A stretch of DNA of 64,000 bases from VXYL01 sp965208525 (GCA_965208525.1 OZ242340.1:806001-870000), one strand, 5' to 3'; positions 34,436 to 44,505 are shown, numbered from the stretch's first letter. Notes: generated by a model not told the origin, from the sequence alone. Numbers and translations: made by a program.

Positions 34436-35584
34436 CTATCGCTGGGCCGCCGCGAGATCGTGGTGAATCGGTCGCCCGAGCACTCTCTGAACGGCGAACA
34501 GGCTGCCGGATGCCATGAGCGCGACTGGCCAGGCAATTCCATGACCGAGCGCCCATCGGTCATACATGGGGCGGAACGAAGTGGATGTCGACCCGCCTTC
34601 CCGCACCAGCACGCCATCAAGAAGGATCCACGATGCCATCGCGCCGACCGCCGCGCCGACGGCAACGATCGCCAGCGTCTCAAAGACAATCGCCACCGCC
34701 AGGTCCGTGCGTCCAAAGCCGAGGGCACGCAGCGTCGCGACTTCCGCGCGGCGTCGGACCACCGCCGAAACCATCACGTTCGTTGCGCAGAAGACCCCGC
34801 CGACTGCCATGAGGAGGCCGAGCGCGAGGCCGACGTCCCGGAATACCTCGGTGCGGGTCCACGCAAGCGCGTCGAGATACTCCACCTCTCGGTGGACGGC
34901 GAACTCCAGCGTCGAGTGCCCGTTGAGAGCCGCGCGAAAGTCGTCGTAGGACGCCGGCGACTCCAGGTCGACCAACATGGCGTTGCACCACTTGCCGAAC
35001 ACCGCCTCGGCGTCGACGAGAAAGACGGAGTCGAGGTGGTCACCACTCTCGAACGTCCCGACGATATCCAGCGTCGCGTGCGACAGGGCGAGCCGGTCCC
35101 CAACCTGCGCGCCACGAAACACCTCGGTGGCATGTGCACCGGCGATGGCCTCGTGCCGGCCGGCCTCGAACATCCGTCCACCTGTCATGCGTATGTGGGA
35201 CCGCATGCGAAGGCCATCTGGCGTGATTCCCTGGACTCTCACCAGTTCCGGCACACCACCGCCCTTTCCCACCAACCGAGCGAACGCCTGGGCGATCCTG
35301 TCCGCACCGACCGCCGCAGCCGCGCCTGCGGCTTGATGGACGAACTCGACATGCGCCTCGGTCAGCGCACCGCCTCCGATGTGCTCGGCGCCGCTCTCCA
35401 GCACCAGCGCGCGGTCCGCGGAACCCGCGTCCGAAAACTGCAGATACAGCCCCCTCCCGAGCGCCGCCATCGACGTGGTGACGCCGACGACCACCGCTGC
35501 ACCGAGCAACAGCGTCGCCGTGGCGGCCGGACGGCCAACCGCCGCGCGCAGGTTGCTCGCTGTGAGCACGGCGATCCGCGTCAT
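34436..35584 (-). CDS. FtsX-like ABC permease (second)
   Basis: A 382-residue inner-membrane protein. An N-terminal membrane helix (ATATLLLGAAVVVGVTTSM), a periplasmic domain of about 220 residues, and three C-terminal helices (VGLALGLLMAVGGVFCATNV, VAIVFETLAIVAVGAAVGA, AWPVALMASGSLFAVQ) match the FtsX/MacB permease fold, which moves lipids or peptides using an ATPase partner. VVRRRAEVATLRALG is the usual coupling-helix motif. It follows a sister gene. No ATPase lies in this cluster. Confidence 0.8.
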   Translation of the reverse strand: MTRIAVLTASNLRAAVGRPAATATLLLGAAVVVGVTTSMAALGRGLYLQFSDAGSADRALVLESGAEHIGGGALTEAHVEFVHQAAGAAAAVGADRIAQAFARLVGKGGGVPELVRVQGITPDGLRMRSHIRMTGGRMFEAGRHEAIAGAHATEVFRGAQVGDRLALSHATLDIVGTFESGDHLDSVFLVDAEAVFGKWCNAMLVDLESPASYDDFRAALNGHSTLEFAVHREVEYLDALAWTRTEVFRDVGLALGLLMAVGGVFCATNVMVSAVVRRRAEVATLRALGFGRTDLAVAIVFETLAIVAVGAAVGAMASWILLDGVLVREGGSTSTSFRPMYDRWALGHGIAWPVALMASGSLFAVQRVLGRPIHHDLAAAQR

Positions 35585-35606
35585 CGTCACAATTGCTCCG
35601 TGGCGC

Positions 35607-36743
35607 TCATCGCCCGACTTCCGCCGGTGAGAGGCACAGGACACGCCAGCCCGGCAATGCGACGCTGACAACCGCCAGCAGTAGCGCGCCGATGAGGCCG
35701 AAGGCGTAGAGCGACGGGCGTGGCGGGTAGATCACGGCGCCGTAATGTCCGAGCAACTCGCCGGCATCGACCAGCGCGGCTGGAACCAGTGCTATCACCG
35801 CGCCCGCCAGACAGACCGCCACACCTTCGCCGGCGATGCCACACGCCAGTGCGCCGCCTCCGAAACCAAGGGATTTCATCATCGCGAACTCGCCGTATCG
35901 ATCGCGCACGGACTGCGCCATCACGCCCCCGGTACAGAACAGGATGGCGAAGAACGAGGCGCCGACGATGGCGTTCGCGGCTAGCCGCACCTGCCCCGGG
36001 TGCCGTCCGGACATCCAAGCGTCCCGCGTCGTAGACGTGAGCGTCGGCGCCGAGGAATTGCGGAACCGTTCGTCGATTGCCGCGCTAACGGCGTTCGCTC
36101 GACTTGCGTCGTGGACCCTGACCACAAACGCCCCAACGCGCCCCGCCTCTTCCTCCGGCAGCGTTTGGTCAATGTGCGCATGGTCGACGAACAGCCCCAC
36201 CGACTCGTGCCGGGACATGACCTTGTAGTCCCATGTGCCGACCATTTCGAATGACCACTCCTCGGGCCCCGGCCCGATCGGCCGAAGACGCATCCGGTCA
36301 CCTTTCTGCCACCCGAAGCGCTCCGCAGCACGCGCGCCAACGATCGCCGCGCCGGGCGTGGCCAGAAACGCCTGGACGGTCTCGCTGTCCACGCGAACGT
36401 CGTGGGCGACCGGCAGGAAGCGGCCGAGGTCGACCGCAACCAGGAGCACCCCGCCCTTGAAGTCGCGGTAGCGCGAGTTGTGGTACGCGAGGGATGCCAC
36501 GTGAGCGACGCCGGGAACATCCTCCAGCGCATGCAAGCTGGCGAGGGGGAGATAGCCCGGCCACCCCCTTCCGGTGACGTGGAGCAGATCCGCCGGGATC
36601 GAGTCGATGCGATGCGCGAGCCCCGAATCAACGCCCCTGAGAAGCCAGAGCAGGACGAAGGCGACCGCCACGCTGGCCGTCGTGAGTGCCGCGCGCAACG
36701 GGTCTCGTGCAAGACCTGCCCAGACAAGCCAGAAGTAGCGCAT
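35607..36743 (-). CDS. FtsX-like ABC permease (first)
   Basis: A 378-residue permease of the same type. It has an N-terminal membrane segment (ALTTASVAVAFVLLWLLRG), a large periplasmic domain with SLAYHNSRYRDFKGGVLL, and C-terminal helices (IVGASFFAILFCTGGVMAQ, ACGIAGEGVAVCLAGAVIAL, LYAFGLIGALLLAVVSVAL). RDRYGEFAMMKSLGFG is the coupling motif. It lies upstream of the second permease by 22 bases. The pair would form a heterodimer, but the ATPase must be elsewhere. Confidence 0.8.
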   Translation of the reverse strand: MRYFWLVWAGLARDPLRAALTTASVAVAFVLLWLLRGVDSGLAHRIDSIPADLLHVTGRGWPGYLPLASLHALEDVPGVAHVASLAYHNSRYRDFKGGVLLVAVDLGRFLPVAHDVRVDSETVQAFLATPGAAIVGARAAERFGWQKGDRMRLRPIGPGPEEWSFEMVGTWDYKVMSRHESVGLFVDHAHIDQTLPEEEAGRVGAFVVRVHDASRANAVSAAIDERFRNSSAPTLTSTTRDAWMSGRHPGQVRLAANAIVGASFFAILFCTGGVMAQSVRDRYGEFAMMKSLGFGGGALACGIAGEGVAVCLAGAVIALVPAALVDAGELLGHYGAVIYPPRPSLYAFGLIGALLLAVVSVALPGWRVLCLSPAEVGR

Positions 36744-37004
36744 TCAAAAAAGTGTCGGGTGGAAGCGGGGGAAAGTCCAGTCCTGACGTGGTGGCTCTCG
36801 CTGCTAGGCTGCCCCATCGTCCCCCGGTCAGAGCGCCACCAACGCCCACGCTCAAGTGGGGCAGTCGGCTTGCCGACTTGCCCACTCGAACAAGCCGTCT
36901 TGGAGCTCTGTCGGCATCCGTCCGGGCGCGGCCAACCGGAAATCCGGCAGGCCAATGGGCTGTTAGAATCTTCCGGTTCGCCGCCCCTTGCCCATCGGAG
37001 CCGC
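36744..37004. other. Promoter-bearing gap
   Basis: A divergent gap of 261 bases between the permease operon and the Sel1 lipoprotein gene. It should hold both promoters. TGTTAGAATC (36,961-36,970) could serve as a -10 box for the rightward gene. A short inverted repeat (CAAGTGGGGCAGTCG and GCCGACTTGCCCACT-like) lies at about 36,853-36,885. Confidence 0.35.
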
Positions 37005-38717
37005 ATGGAACGCGTCCGATCAATTCTGCCGAGCGCGATGCTGGCCATCGCCTTGTCTGCGGTGTCTGGCTGCATGTCCTTGGCGCCAGTGCCGTATGGC
37101 GACATGGTGGGTGCCGTTGCCGAAGGCGCGGATTTCGATCCCGAGGCACTGCGCGAAGCGTGGCTGGCTCAGCCGAACGTGGAGGAGCAGCGGCCTCGGC
37201 TCGAGGAACTCGAAGCCGAAGCGCTGAACCTGCTCGCGGACGAGCCGCTGCGCTTGGGCGCTGTCGGTTCCGCCATCCTCGACATCTATTTCGGCAGCCT
37301 CGCCGGTCACCTCGCCATGGAGACGTTCTACCAGCGCGTCGAGGCGCCGGACGACGCGGCGAAGCATGAACGCTGGGGCAGCGCGGTGCAGGAGGCAATC
37401 GAATCCTCCGCTGCCGGCACGCCGTCCGATCCCTATCAGGTGATCTCCGCCATGGAGGCAAGAGCGTTCTTGCTGGCCAGGGACGAGTCGCCCATCGGCT
37501 CGATGTACGTCAGCACCGACGATGACCCCTTCGTGCTGCAGATTCTCGCCCGCAAGGACGAACGGCCGCCGGCCTACCGCGCCTTCGATCTCGAGCGGTT
37601 CTATCGCCGCGTGCAGGCGGATGCCAGCCGCCAAATGGAAGCGACGCCGGCAGAAGTCCAGCGGGGCGCTGCGCCCGCACGTCATGGCGGCGGGAACGTG
37701 AGTTTCGGCATCGTCAATCTCTTCCTCGCCATGCAGCGGGGCGACTCCGCCGCGCAGGTGTTCGTCGGCTATTCGCTCGCCCGCGAAGAGCGCTTCGAGG
37801 AGGCGGCAACGTGGCTCGTGCCAGCCTCCAAGGGCGGCAATCTCGTCGCCACCCTGATCCTGGCGCAGATGCACCGCTCCGAGGCGTTCACGGGCACCGG
37901 CGAAGAGCGCGACGCTTCACTGGAGAAGGCCGAGGACCATTACCTGATGGCGGTCGCGGCCGGCTCCGACGAGGCGATGGCCGGGCTCGGCGCGCTCTAC
38001 GTCGGCGGCTTCTACGGCGGCGGCATGGTGGACGAGGGCCTAGAACTGCTCGACAAGGCAGCCGACAACGGCAACACCGAAGCGATGGTCTTCCTCGCCA
38101 ACGCCTACGCCGCCGGCCAACTGCTGGACCGCGACTACGACGCTTCGGAACGCTACTGGGTGCGCGCCGCTGACACCGGCGATGTGGTGGCAAAGCTGCA
38201 ATACGCTCGCTTCCTGATGGCCGAGGACGTCGAGCGCGAGTTCACGGGCCAAGCATGGCGCTGGTTGCGCGAAGTGGCGCAGGAGGAAAACCCCCAGGCG
38301 ATGCTGCTCATCGCCGCGCTCTACGCTCGGGGCGTGCACGTCTCGCGCAACTACCAGCGCGCTCGGCTCTGGTTTCGCAATGCCGTGAGCATCGCCCCGG
38401 ATGACCCCGACATCGTCAATGAGGTGGCTTGGACGCTGACGGTGAGCCACTTGGGCAAGCTGCGCGACGAACGCTATGCCCTCAGGATCATGGAACGAGT
38501 GATGTCAGCCAGCGACGCCGCCCGCGAGTCACCGGCCTTTCTCGACACATGGGCCGCAGCCCACGCCGCCAACGGCAACTTCGACCGCGCCATCGACCTG
38601 CAAGAGCGAGCCCTCGAACAGGCGCGGCGGCGCGAGGAAACCACTGTGCTTGCCGTGTTGCAGCAGCACTTGGAGGCGTTCCGCGCCGGTGAAACCATCA
38701 GCGAAAACATCCCGTAA
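37005..38717 (+). CDS. Sel1-repeat lipoprotein
   Basis: A 570-residue protein with a signal peptide and lipobox (LAIALSAVSGC, Cys 23), so it is likely anchored in the outer or inner membrane. From about residue 240, helical Sel1/TPR-like repeats appear (AAQVFVGYSLAREERFEEA, AEDHYLMAVAAGSDEAM, GLELLDKAADNGNTEAM, SERYWVRAADTGD, LWFRNAVSI). It probably scaffolds envelope proteins. ATG 37005 is used. The last 29 bases overlap the GTG start assigned to mnmH. Confidence 0.78.
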   Translation: MERVRSILPSAMLAIALSAVSGCMSLAPVPYGDMVGAVAEGADFDPEALREAWLAQPNVEEQRPRLEELEAEALNLLADEPLRLGAVGSAILDIYFGSLAGHLAMETFYQRVEAPDDAAKHERWGSAVQEAIESSAAGTPSDPYQVISAMEARAFLLARDESPIGSMYVSTDDDPFVLQILARKDERPPAYRAFDLERFYRRVQADASRQMEATPAEVQRGAAPARHGGGNVSFGIVNLFLAMQRGDSAAQVFVGYSLAREERFEEAATWLVPASKGGNLVATLILAQMHRSEAFTGTGEERDASLEKAEDHYLMAVAAGSDEAMAGLGALYVGGFYGGGMVDEGLELLDKAADNGNTEAMVFLANAYAAGQLLDRDYDASERYWVRAADTGDVVAKLQYARFLMAEDVEREFTGQAWRWLREVAQEENPQAMLLIAALYARGVHVSRNYQRARLWFRNAVSIAPDDPDIVNEVAWTLTVSHLGKLRDERYALRIMERVMSASDAARESPAFLDTWAAAHAANGNFDRAIDLQERALEQARRREETTVLAVLQQHLEAFRAGETISENIP

Positions 38718-39762
38718 CGCGGTCGCAGCCGACCACGGTGCCTTGCTACGCTCCGGAGCCGGCTTCATCGACGTTCGAGCACCGGTCGAGTTCGCCAAGG
38801 GCGCACTACCAAGCGCTGTCAACCTACCCATCCTGAACGACTCCGAGCGTGCCGCCGTAGGCACACGCTATCGCCAGCGCGGTCAGCAAGCGGCGGTGGC
38901 CCTCGGCGAGGAACTGGTGTGCGGCGAAGTCCGTGCCGACCGCATCGAAGCATGGGTCGCCTTCGCGCGCAGCGATCCCCAATGCACGCTCTACTGCGCC
39001 CGCGGCGGCCTGCGCTCGCGCATCGCCCAAGCGTGGCTGGCCGAAGCGGGCACCTCCGTGCCCCGGGTCGAAGGCGGCTTCAAGTCACTGCGGCAGTTTT
39101 GCCTTCGCACCATCGACGAGGCGGCCGCTTCCCTCAAGCTGATCGTCGTCGGTGGCCGCACCGGCTCCGGCAAAACCGCCGTGCTTGCCCACGCCCCGGC
39201 AAGCATCGACCTCGAACGCCTCGCCAATCACCGCGGCTCCGCCTTCGGCGAGCAACCTTCCCCTCAGCCGCCACCCGTCGGGTTCGAGAATGCCCTGGCG
39301 GTGGAAATGCTGCGGCTAGCCGCGCCGGGCACCACTGTTGCGCTCGAGGACGAGAGCCGCCAAATCGGCCGCCTCGCCGTTCCAGCGACGCTGTACGAGG
39401 CCATGCAGGCCGCACCCATCGTCGTCATCGAGGCAAGCCTAGAAACCCGCGTGGAGAACATCCTCACGGAGTACGTCCTCGAAGCGCCGAATCCGCTCGA
39501 ACACCTGCCAGCATCTTTCGCTCGCATCCGCAAGCGCCTCGGGGGCGCTCGGCACCAGGAAATCGGCGAGCTACTCAGAACCGCCCTGGCCCAAGGCGAC
39601 CCCGAGCTTCACCGCCATTGGATCCGCCGCCTTTTGACCGATTACTACGACCCCATGTACGACTACCAGATCGCCGCCAAAGAGGACCGCGTCGTCTTTC
39701 GCGGCGACGCCAACACCATCGCCGGCTACCTCGGAGGTTGCGCCGTAGAAATGGCGCGATAG
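38689..39762 (+). CDS. mnmH: tRNA 2-selenouridine synthase
   Basis: A 357-residue enzyme that converts 2-thiouridine at the wobble base of tRNAs to 2-selenouridine. An N-terminal rhodanese domain (FIDVRAPVEFAKGALPSAVN) carries the catalytic Cys in LYCARGGLRS. A P-loop follows in VVGGRTGSGKTAV. The C terminus (YDPMYDYQIAAKEDRVVFRG) is typical. GTG 38689 overlaps the lipoprotein gene and gives the family length. ATG 38650 would be the alternative. Selenide donor genes (selD) are not in the window. Confidence 0.88.
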   Translation: MKPSAKTSRNAVAADHGALLRSGAGFIDVRAPVEFAKGALPSAVNLPILNDSERAAVGTRYRQRGQQAAVALGEELVCGEVRADRIEAWVAFARSDPQCTLYCARGGLRSRIAQAWLAEAGTSVPRVEGGFKSLRQFCLRTIDEAAASLKLIVVGGRTGSGKTAVLAHAPASIDLERLANHRGSAFGEQPSPQPPPVGFENALAVEMLRLAAPGTTVALEDESRQIGRLAVPATLYEAMQAAPIVVIEASLETRVENILTEYVLEAPNPLEHLPASFARIRKRLGGARHQEIGELLRTALAQGDPELHRHWIRRLLTDYYDPMYDYQIAAKEDRVVFRGDANTIAGYLGGCAVEMAR

Positions 39763-39838
39763 CCTCTTTTCTACGACGCAAGATCATGGGGAGGTGGGGG
39801 CTGGGGCCAGACCCGAGCGTAGCGAGGGGTTTGGCGGC
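39743..39838. repeat. Degenerate REP copy plus shared 48-base block
   Basis: CGCCGTAGAAATGGCGCGATAG (two halves: CGCCGTAGAA, ATGGCGCGATAG) with TTTTCTACGACGCAAG is a decayed copy of the element at 29,796. The block GGGGGCTGGGGCCAG then GAGCGTAGCGAGGGG repeats 29,857-29,905. The REP half overlaps the end of mnmH. Confidence 0.55.
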
Positions 39839-39847
39839 GCTTGCGGC

Positions 39848-42394
39848 GTGTCCGACTTCGTGACCAGCACCAACGCGTTGGCACCAGCGGTTCTTGTGGC
39901 GCTGACGCTGTTCGCCGGCCCGACGGCGCCGGCCGCGAACAGCGGCCCCGCCAGCGCAGCGCGCATCTACGAGGAAGTCGTGGTCACCGGCACGCGCACG
40001 CGGGAGCGCTCCATTGCGGAATCGATGTCGCCCATCGACGCGATTGCCGGCGCTCAGGTAGCCGAGCAGGGCGAGACCAATCTAGACATGCTGCTGCGCA
40101 ACGTCGTGCCGTCGCTGAACATCAGCTCGACCACCGGCGACGCGGCGGTGATCGTGCGCCCGACGAATCTCCGGGGGCTGGCGCCGGACCACACGCTGGT
40201 GTTGGTCAATGGGCGGCGCCGGCATCGTGGCTCCGTCATTTATTGGTCGCGGATCGGAGTCTCGCACGGTGCCCAAGGCCCGGACCTTTCGGCCATACCT
40301 GCCATCGCCTTGCGGCAGGTGGAGGTGCTGCGCGACGGCGCTTCAGCCCAGTACGGCTCCGACGCCATCGCCGGGGTGATGAACTTCCTGCTCAAGGAGG
40401 ACCGCTCCGGCGGTTCCCTGCAAGTGCACGCCGGCGGCTATGGCCAGGGCGACGGCGAGTCCCAAACCGTCGCTGGCAACATCGGCCTGCCTTGGGCCGA
40501 AGATGGCTTCGTGAATCTCAGCGTCGAATACGGCAAAGCCAAAGCCACCAACCGCAACATCCAGCGAGCGGACGCGCAACTCTTGGTCAACGCCGGCAAC
40601 ACGCACGTCGCCAGTCCGGCACAGCGCTGGGGCAGACCGAAGCTCGACGACGACCTCAAGCTGTGGGCGAACTTCCGCCGCGCCATCGGCAGCGGCCAGA
40701 GCGAGTTCTACGGCCACGCCAACTACGCTAGCCGCGACGTGGGCAATCGCGGCTTCTTTTTTCGCAACCCAAACACCCGTGATGCCGTGTTCAGTGGCGA
40801 CGGTGGCGCTAGCTTGCTCATCGGCGACGCCTTGGACGCCACCGACGGCGTCGCCGATGGCAGCGGCAACTGCCCGGTCGTGACGGTAACGAACGGACTG
40901 CCGGAACAAACCGCCTTAGCCCGCGTGCTTGCAGACCCGAACTGCTTCACCTTCCAAGAGATGTTCCCCGGTGGCTTCCAACCCCTGTTCGGTGGTACGC
41001 GGGTGGATACAGGGCTCCTCGCCGGCTTGCGTGGGCAAACCGTGGCCGGCACGGCTTGGGACTTGAGCGTCAGCGTCGGCTCGAACGAGGCGGACTTCAT
41101 CCTAGTGGACAGCGTGAATGCATCGCTGGGGCCCGCGACGCCCACCGAGTTCGATCCGGGGCTGTACCTGCAACGTGAGATGAGCGCCAACCTGGACCTC
41201 GCCCGCAGCATCGGCGAGCGGCTGCATCTTGCCGGCGGCTTGGAATGGCGCGACGAGAGCTTCGAGATCGGTCTCGGCCAGCCGGACTCCTGGCGCATTG
41301 GCCCCTACGCGGCGCAGGGGTTCAGTTCGGGTTCAAACGGATTCCCCGGCTTTAGCCCAATAGCCGCCGGTGAATGGAGCCGCGCCAACGCCGCCGCCTA
41401 TGGCGAGGTGGAATACGGGCCAGGCGATCACTCCTTCACATTCGGCGGAGCGCTCCGCCTCGAGCGCTATGACGATTTCGGCACGACTTGGAATGGCAAG
41501 CTCGCCGGACGCAGGGAAGTCGCAGCCGGGCTCGCCGTCCGCGGCAGCGTCAGCACGGGGTTCCGGGCGCCCACGCCCGGCCAGCAGAACGCCTTCAACG
41601 TATCGACGCAGTGGGATCCAAACCTGCTCGAACTCGTCAACAACGGCACCATTCCCTCCACTTCGAGGGTGGCGGCGCTGCGTGGCGGCGAGGCGCTCGA
41701 CGCGGAGAAATCGCGAAACCTAGCCGCTGGTGCGGTGCTCGAGCGGGATTCGCTGCTGATCGCCGTGGACATCTTTCGCATCGACCTCAAGGATCGCCTA
41801 GGTGTGACGGGCCTGTTCGCCTTGGCGCCGGACGAGGTGGACGCACTCCTCGCCGAGGGCATCACCAGCGCCGCCAATCTCGCCAACTTCCGCTTCTTCG
41901 CCAACGACTTCGAGACGCGCACGCAAGGCATCGATGTGGTGGCGTCGTGGCGCCCAACCGCCTGGGGCGGGCGCACGTCAGTGGACCTTGCGCTAAACCT
42001 GACCCGCACCAAGGTCATGGACTACAACCCCGCCACCCTCGACGCCCGTCGAATCCGGGAACTGCGCGACGCCTTGCCGGGACGGCGGTGGAACGCCAGC
42101 GTTCGCCACGAGATGGGCCGGATGCGATTCCTTGCCCGTCTTCGCTATTTTGACGGCTGGTGGGACCCGAGGGACGATTGGGCCTACGGCAACGCCCACC
42201 TCTTGGACCTCGAAGCAATCCTGCAAGCGAGCGCCAGAATCCGCCTCGCCCTCGGCGCCCGCAATGCCTTGGACACCGAAGCCGACCGCAACCCCAACCC
42301 GCGACGCATCGGCAACCTCTACAGCACGCGAGCACCCTTCGACGTAAACGGCAGGTTCCTGTACGCACGCATGGAGTACCGCTTGGGCGGCTGA
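39848..42394 (+). CDS. TonB-dependent outer-membrane receptor
   Basis: A protein of about 848 residues. A signal peptide (LAPAVLVALTLFAGPTAPAAN) is followed by the plug domain: VVVTGTRTRERS, then MLLRNVVPSLNIS, then VRPTNLRGLAPDHTLVLVNG, RHRGSVI and VEVLRDGASAQYGSDAIAGV. The 22-strand barrel then runs to the end (MEYRLGG). A second barrel sign is RGSVSTGFRAPTPGQQN. It imports iron chelates, B12 or sugars; substrate unknown. GTG 39848 (VSDFV) is chosen over ATG 39794 because upstream codons lie in a repeat. Confidence 0.88.
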   Translation: MSDFVTSTNALAPAVLVALTLFAGPTAPAANSGPASAARIYEEVVVTGTRTRERSIAESMSPIDAIAGAQVAEQGETNLDMLLRNVVPSLNISSTTGDAAVIVRPTNLRGLAPDHTLVLVNGRRRHRGSVIYWSRIGVSHGAQGPDLSAIPAIALRQVEVLRDGASAQYGSDAIAGVMNFLLKEDRSGGSLQVHAGGYGQGDGESQTVAGNIGLPWAEDGFVNLSVEYGKAKATNRNIQRADAQLLVNAGNTHVASPAQRWGRPKLDDDLKLWANFRRAIGSGQSEFYGHANYASRDVGNRGFFFRNPNTRDAVFSGDGGASLLIGDALDATDGVADGSGNCPVVTVTNGLPEQTALARVLADPNCFTFQEMFPGGFQPLFGGTRVDTGLLAGLRGQTVAGTAWDLSVSVGSNEADFILVDSVNASLGPATPTEFDPGLYLQREMSANLDLARSIGERLHLAGGLEWRDESFEIGLGQPDSWRIGPYAAQGFSSGSNGFPGFSPIAAGEWSRANAAAYGEVEYGPGDHSFTFGGALRLERYDDFGTTWNGKLAGRREVAAGLAVRGSVSTGFRAPTPGQQNAFNVSTQWDPNLLELVNNGTIPSTSRVAALRGGEALDAEKSRNLAAGAVLERDSLLIAVDIFRIDLKDRLGVTGLFALAPDEVDALLAEGITSAANLANFRFFANDFETRTQGIDVVASWRPTAWGGRTSVDLALNLTRTKVMDYNPATLDARRIRELRDALPGRRWNASVRHEMGRMRFLARLRYFDGWWDPRDDWAYGNAHLLDLEAILQASARIRLALGARNALDTEADRNPNPRRIGNLYSTRAPFDVNGRFLYARMEYRLGG

Positions 42395-42497
42395 TCGAGG
42401 GCCGGCCACCCGTCGAACCCCATCCAACGCCCCTTCCCGGCACAGCGTCTCGTTTTGCCGTATCGTGTCGCGCTCGCTTTGCGGGGAGGAGGTCCGC

Positions 42498-43412
42498 ATG
42501 TTCGGTTCGCAGCTTGTCAATGAACAGGCGACGTGGGAAGAGATTACGGCGGTGCTGGAGGTAATGGAGTCGGGACGCTGGACGAGCGTGTTCGCCTACG
42601 ACCACTTCATCCCGCCCTGGCATCGCACGGACGAGATCAAGGAGCACGAGTTCCTGAACACGCTGGAAGGCTGGTCGCTCCTGGCGTCCGTCGCCGCGGT
42701 CACGAACAAGCTCAAGCTCGGCATCCTCGTCTCCGGCAACACCTACCGCAACCCAGCGTTGATGGCGAAGATGGCCGCCACCATCGATGTCGTGTCGCAT
42801 GGTCGCGTCATGCTCGGCATCGGCGCCGGCTGGAACGTCCGCGAGCACGAGGCCTACGGCTGGGAGTTCCCGTCCATGCGCGAGCGCTCGGATCGGCTCG
42901 AGGAAGCCTGCGCCCTCATCCGCGCCCTCTTCCACTCCGGCGAAAAGGAGCGGGTGGACTACGACGGCAAGTACTACAAGCTGAAGCAAGCCGCGTTCGC
43001 GCCCAAGGGCGGCGGTGACGCGCCCATCCCGATCATGGTGGGCGGCACCGGCGAGCGCCGCACTCTCAAGACCCTCGCCATGTACGGCGACATCATGAAC
43101 GTGATCGCGAGTCCCGACCGAGTGCGCCACCTAAACGGTGTGCTCGAACGCCATTGCGAAGCCGTGGGCCGCGACCCGGCGGAGATCTCACGCACCTTGC
43201 ACGTGCCCATTCGCCTCGTTCGCGACGAGAAGAAGGCCAAGGAGCAGCGCGGCGACAACGACTGGGCCATGATCGGCCCGCCGCAATACGTGATCGACCG
43301 CATCGCCGACTTCGCCAAGGAAGGCATCACGGAGTTCACGCCGCAAATCCGCCCGCAGAAGCCGGAGGTGTATCAGGAACTCGACGAGGAGGTGTTCTCG
43401 GCCTTCGACTGA
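42498..43412 (+). CDS. Luciferase-like (LLM) F420/FMN-dependent oxidoreductase
   Basis: A 304-residue TIM-barrel enzyme. Motifs: VFAYDHFIPPWH near residue 35, KLKLGILVSGNTYRNPALMAKMA (split across beta strands), IDVVSHGRVMLGIGAGWN, and IPIMVGGTGERRTLK. These match the LLM-class family, which uses F420 or FMN. A strong GGGGAGGAGG lies upstream of ATG 42498. It is close to the TonB receptor but 100 bases apart. Substrate is not known. Confidence 0.85.
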   Translation: MFGSQLVNEQATWEEITAVLEVMESGRWTSVFAYDHFIPPWHRTDEIKEHEFLNTLEGWSLLASVAAVTNKLKLGILVSGNTYRNPALMAKMAATIDVVSHGRVMLGIGAGWNVREHEAYGWEFPSMRERSDRLEEACALIRALFHSGEKERVDYDGKYYKLKQAAFAPKGGGDAPIPIMVGGTGERRTLKTLAMYGDIMNVIASPDRVRHLNGVLERHCEAVGRDPAEISRTLHVPIRLVRDEKKAKEQRGDNDWAMIGPPQYVIDRIADFAKEGITEFTPQIRPQKPEVYQELDEEVFSAFD

Positions 43413-44283
43413 TCGCCTACGAACTCACGGGCCGAAGAGCGGGTGGAGCGGCCTGGCAGGCCGTCGGATTTCGTCGTCTCGGCGAAGTTCGACGGGGTGA
43501 TAGGACGCTTGCGCTGGGGCAAGAAGCGTTGTCCGAAAGGCAGCGGTTCTTGTGGTGCCGGCAATGGGCGGCTGTCGGACAGGGCGACGCATGCGTCGCC
43601 CTTCTTCGGGCGGCCTTCCTCATGCGCTAGCACGCCCTAGTGCCTCTGCACGCCGCGGCGCCCCTCACACCCTCAACAACGGTCGTGGCATGCACTTTCC
43701 TGTCACTCCCCCCTCGCGGGGGAGTCGAGAAAAGCGTCCCCGCTTTTCTCGGAGGGGGGGCCGCCGACCCAGCGCCCGTTTACGCCACAAATCTCCGAAC
43801 GAAGCCCCTCCTGTCACTCGCCTTTCGCACCAGCGCCGTTTTCTACGGCGCTTACCTCCTAGCGGGCATTGGCGAGCCCTCGGAGGGAGGGCGACACTAG
43901 AGGCCAACGCATCCGCTCGCTTGTTTGGCTTTTCCTACGGCGCAGCTGCGTAGAATTCCATAAGTAACTGTCCATACGTATAATTTCATCACAGACCGGC
44001 TTGTCGATCCCACCATAGATCACCTTCCAGAGCCGTGCTGCCACGGTGCCTGACGATGCGTCGCGACACCGCCTGACGCAGTGACGCACTGAGCGTCTGA
44101 AGCAGACGGTCACCCCGCCGCCCATGTCGATCTCGGTCGCCAGACGCTCCAGACGGCGAACCGCGCGACTTCTCCGATCCATGTCGCAGCCGTTGTCCGA
44201 TCCCGGGACCCCAGATTTCGCATGGTATTCTCCATCGCCCTCGTTTCTCGCTCAATCCACCAAACTACAGGAGTGGAGCCGAC
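43413..44283. other. Repeat-rich gap with no firm gene
   Basis: It holds the GCATGC palindrome GGGCGACGCATGCGTCGCCC (43,582-43,601), the GAGTCGAGAAAAGCG repeat (about 43,705-43,770) and the second MITE-like copy (43,830-43,950, inverse of 25,818-25,930). A minus-strand frame at about 43,859-44,182 could encode a 107-residue basic protein starting MDRRSRAVRRLER. Its end runs into the repeat, so I do not call it a gene. Confidence 0.45.
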
Positions 44284-44505
44284 ATGGCCAAGCCAAAGCT
44301 CGCTCAGGTTCCAGAGTCCATTCCGGTCGGAAAGGGAAAAAGCAAGGGCTCCGTTCTCATCGAGGTCGATGATCCTCACGGGCAACTCGAGATATCGTCC
44401 GGTGGCATCAAATGGACCCCAAGAGGCGACGCCGGCAGGCTCCGCGGCACAAGCGCCATTCGACTCAACTGGAAGCAGTTCGTCAGCAAGATCGCGAATC
44501 AGTAA
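44284..44505 (+). CDS. Small unknown protein
   Basis: A 73-residue protein (MAKPKLAQVPESIPVGKG...) with SVLIEVDDPHGQLEISSGGI, a beta-strand pattern, and a basic C terminus (NWKQFVSKIANQ). ATG 44284 has AGGAGTGGAG upstream, a good ribosome binding site. No family known to me. It marks the left side of accessory region 2. Confidence 0.55.
   Translation: MAKPKLAQVPESIPVGKGKSKGSVLIEVDDPHGQLEISSGGIKWTPRGDAGRLRGTSAIRLNWKQFVSKIANQ

Noticed and set aside
36402..37004. N-terminal extension of the Sel1 lipoprotein
   Set aside because: The segment overlaps the permease gene on the other strand. ATG 37005 gives a proper signal peptide and lipobox.
43859..44182. Small basic protein on the minus strand
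   Set aside because: Its last third lies in a dispersed repeat and the start lacks a ribosome binding site, so coding is doubtful.
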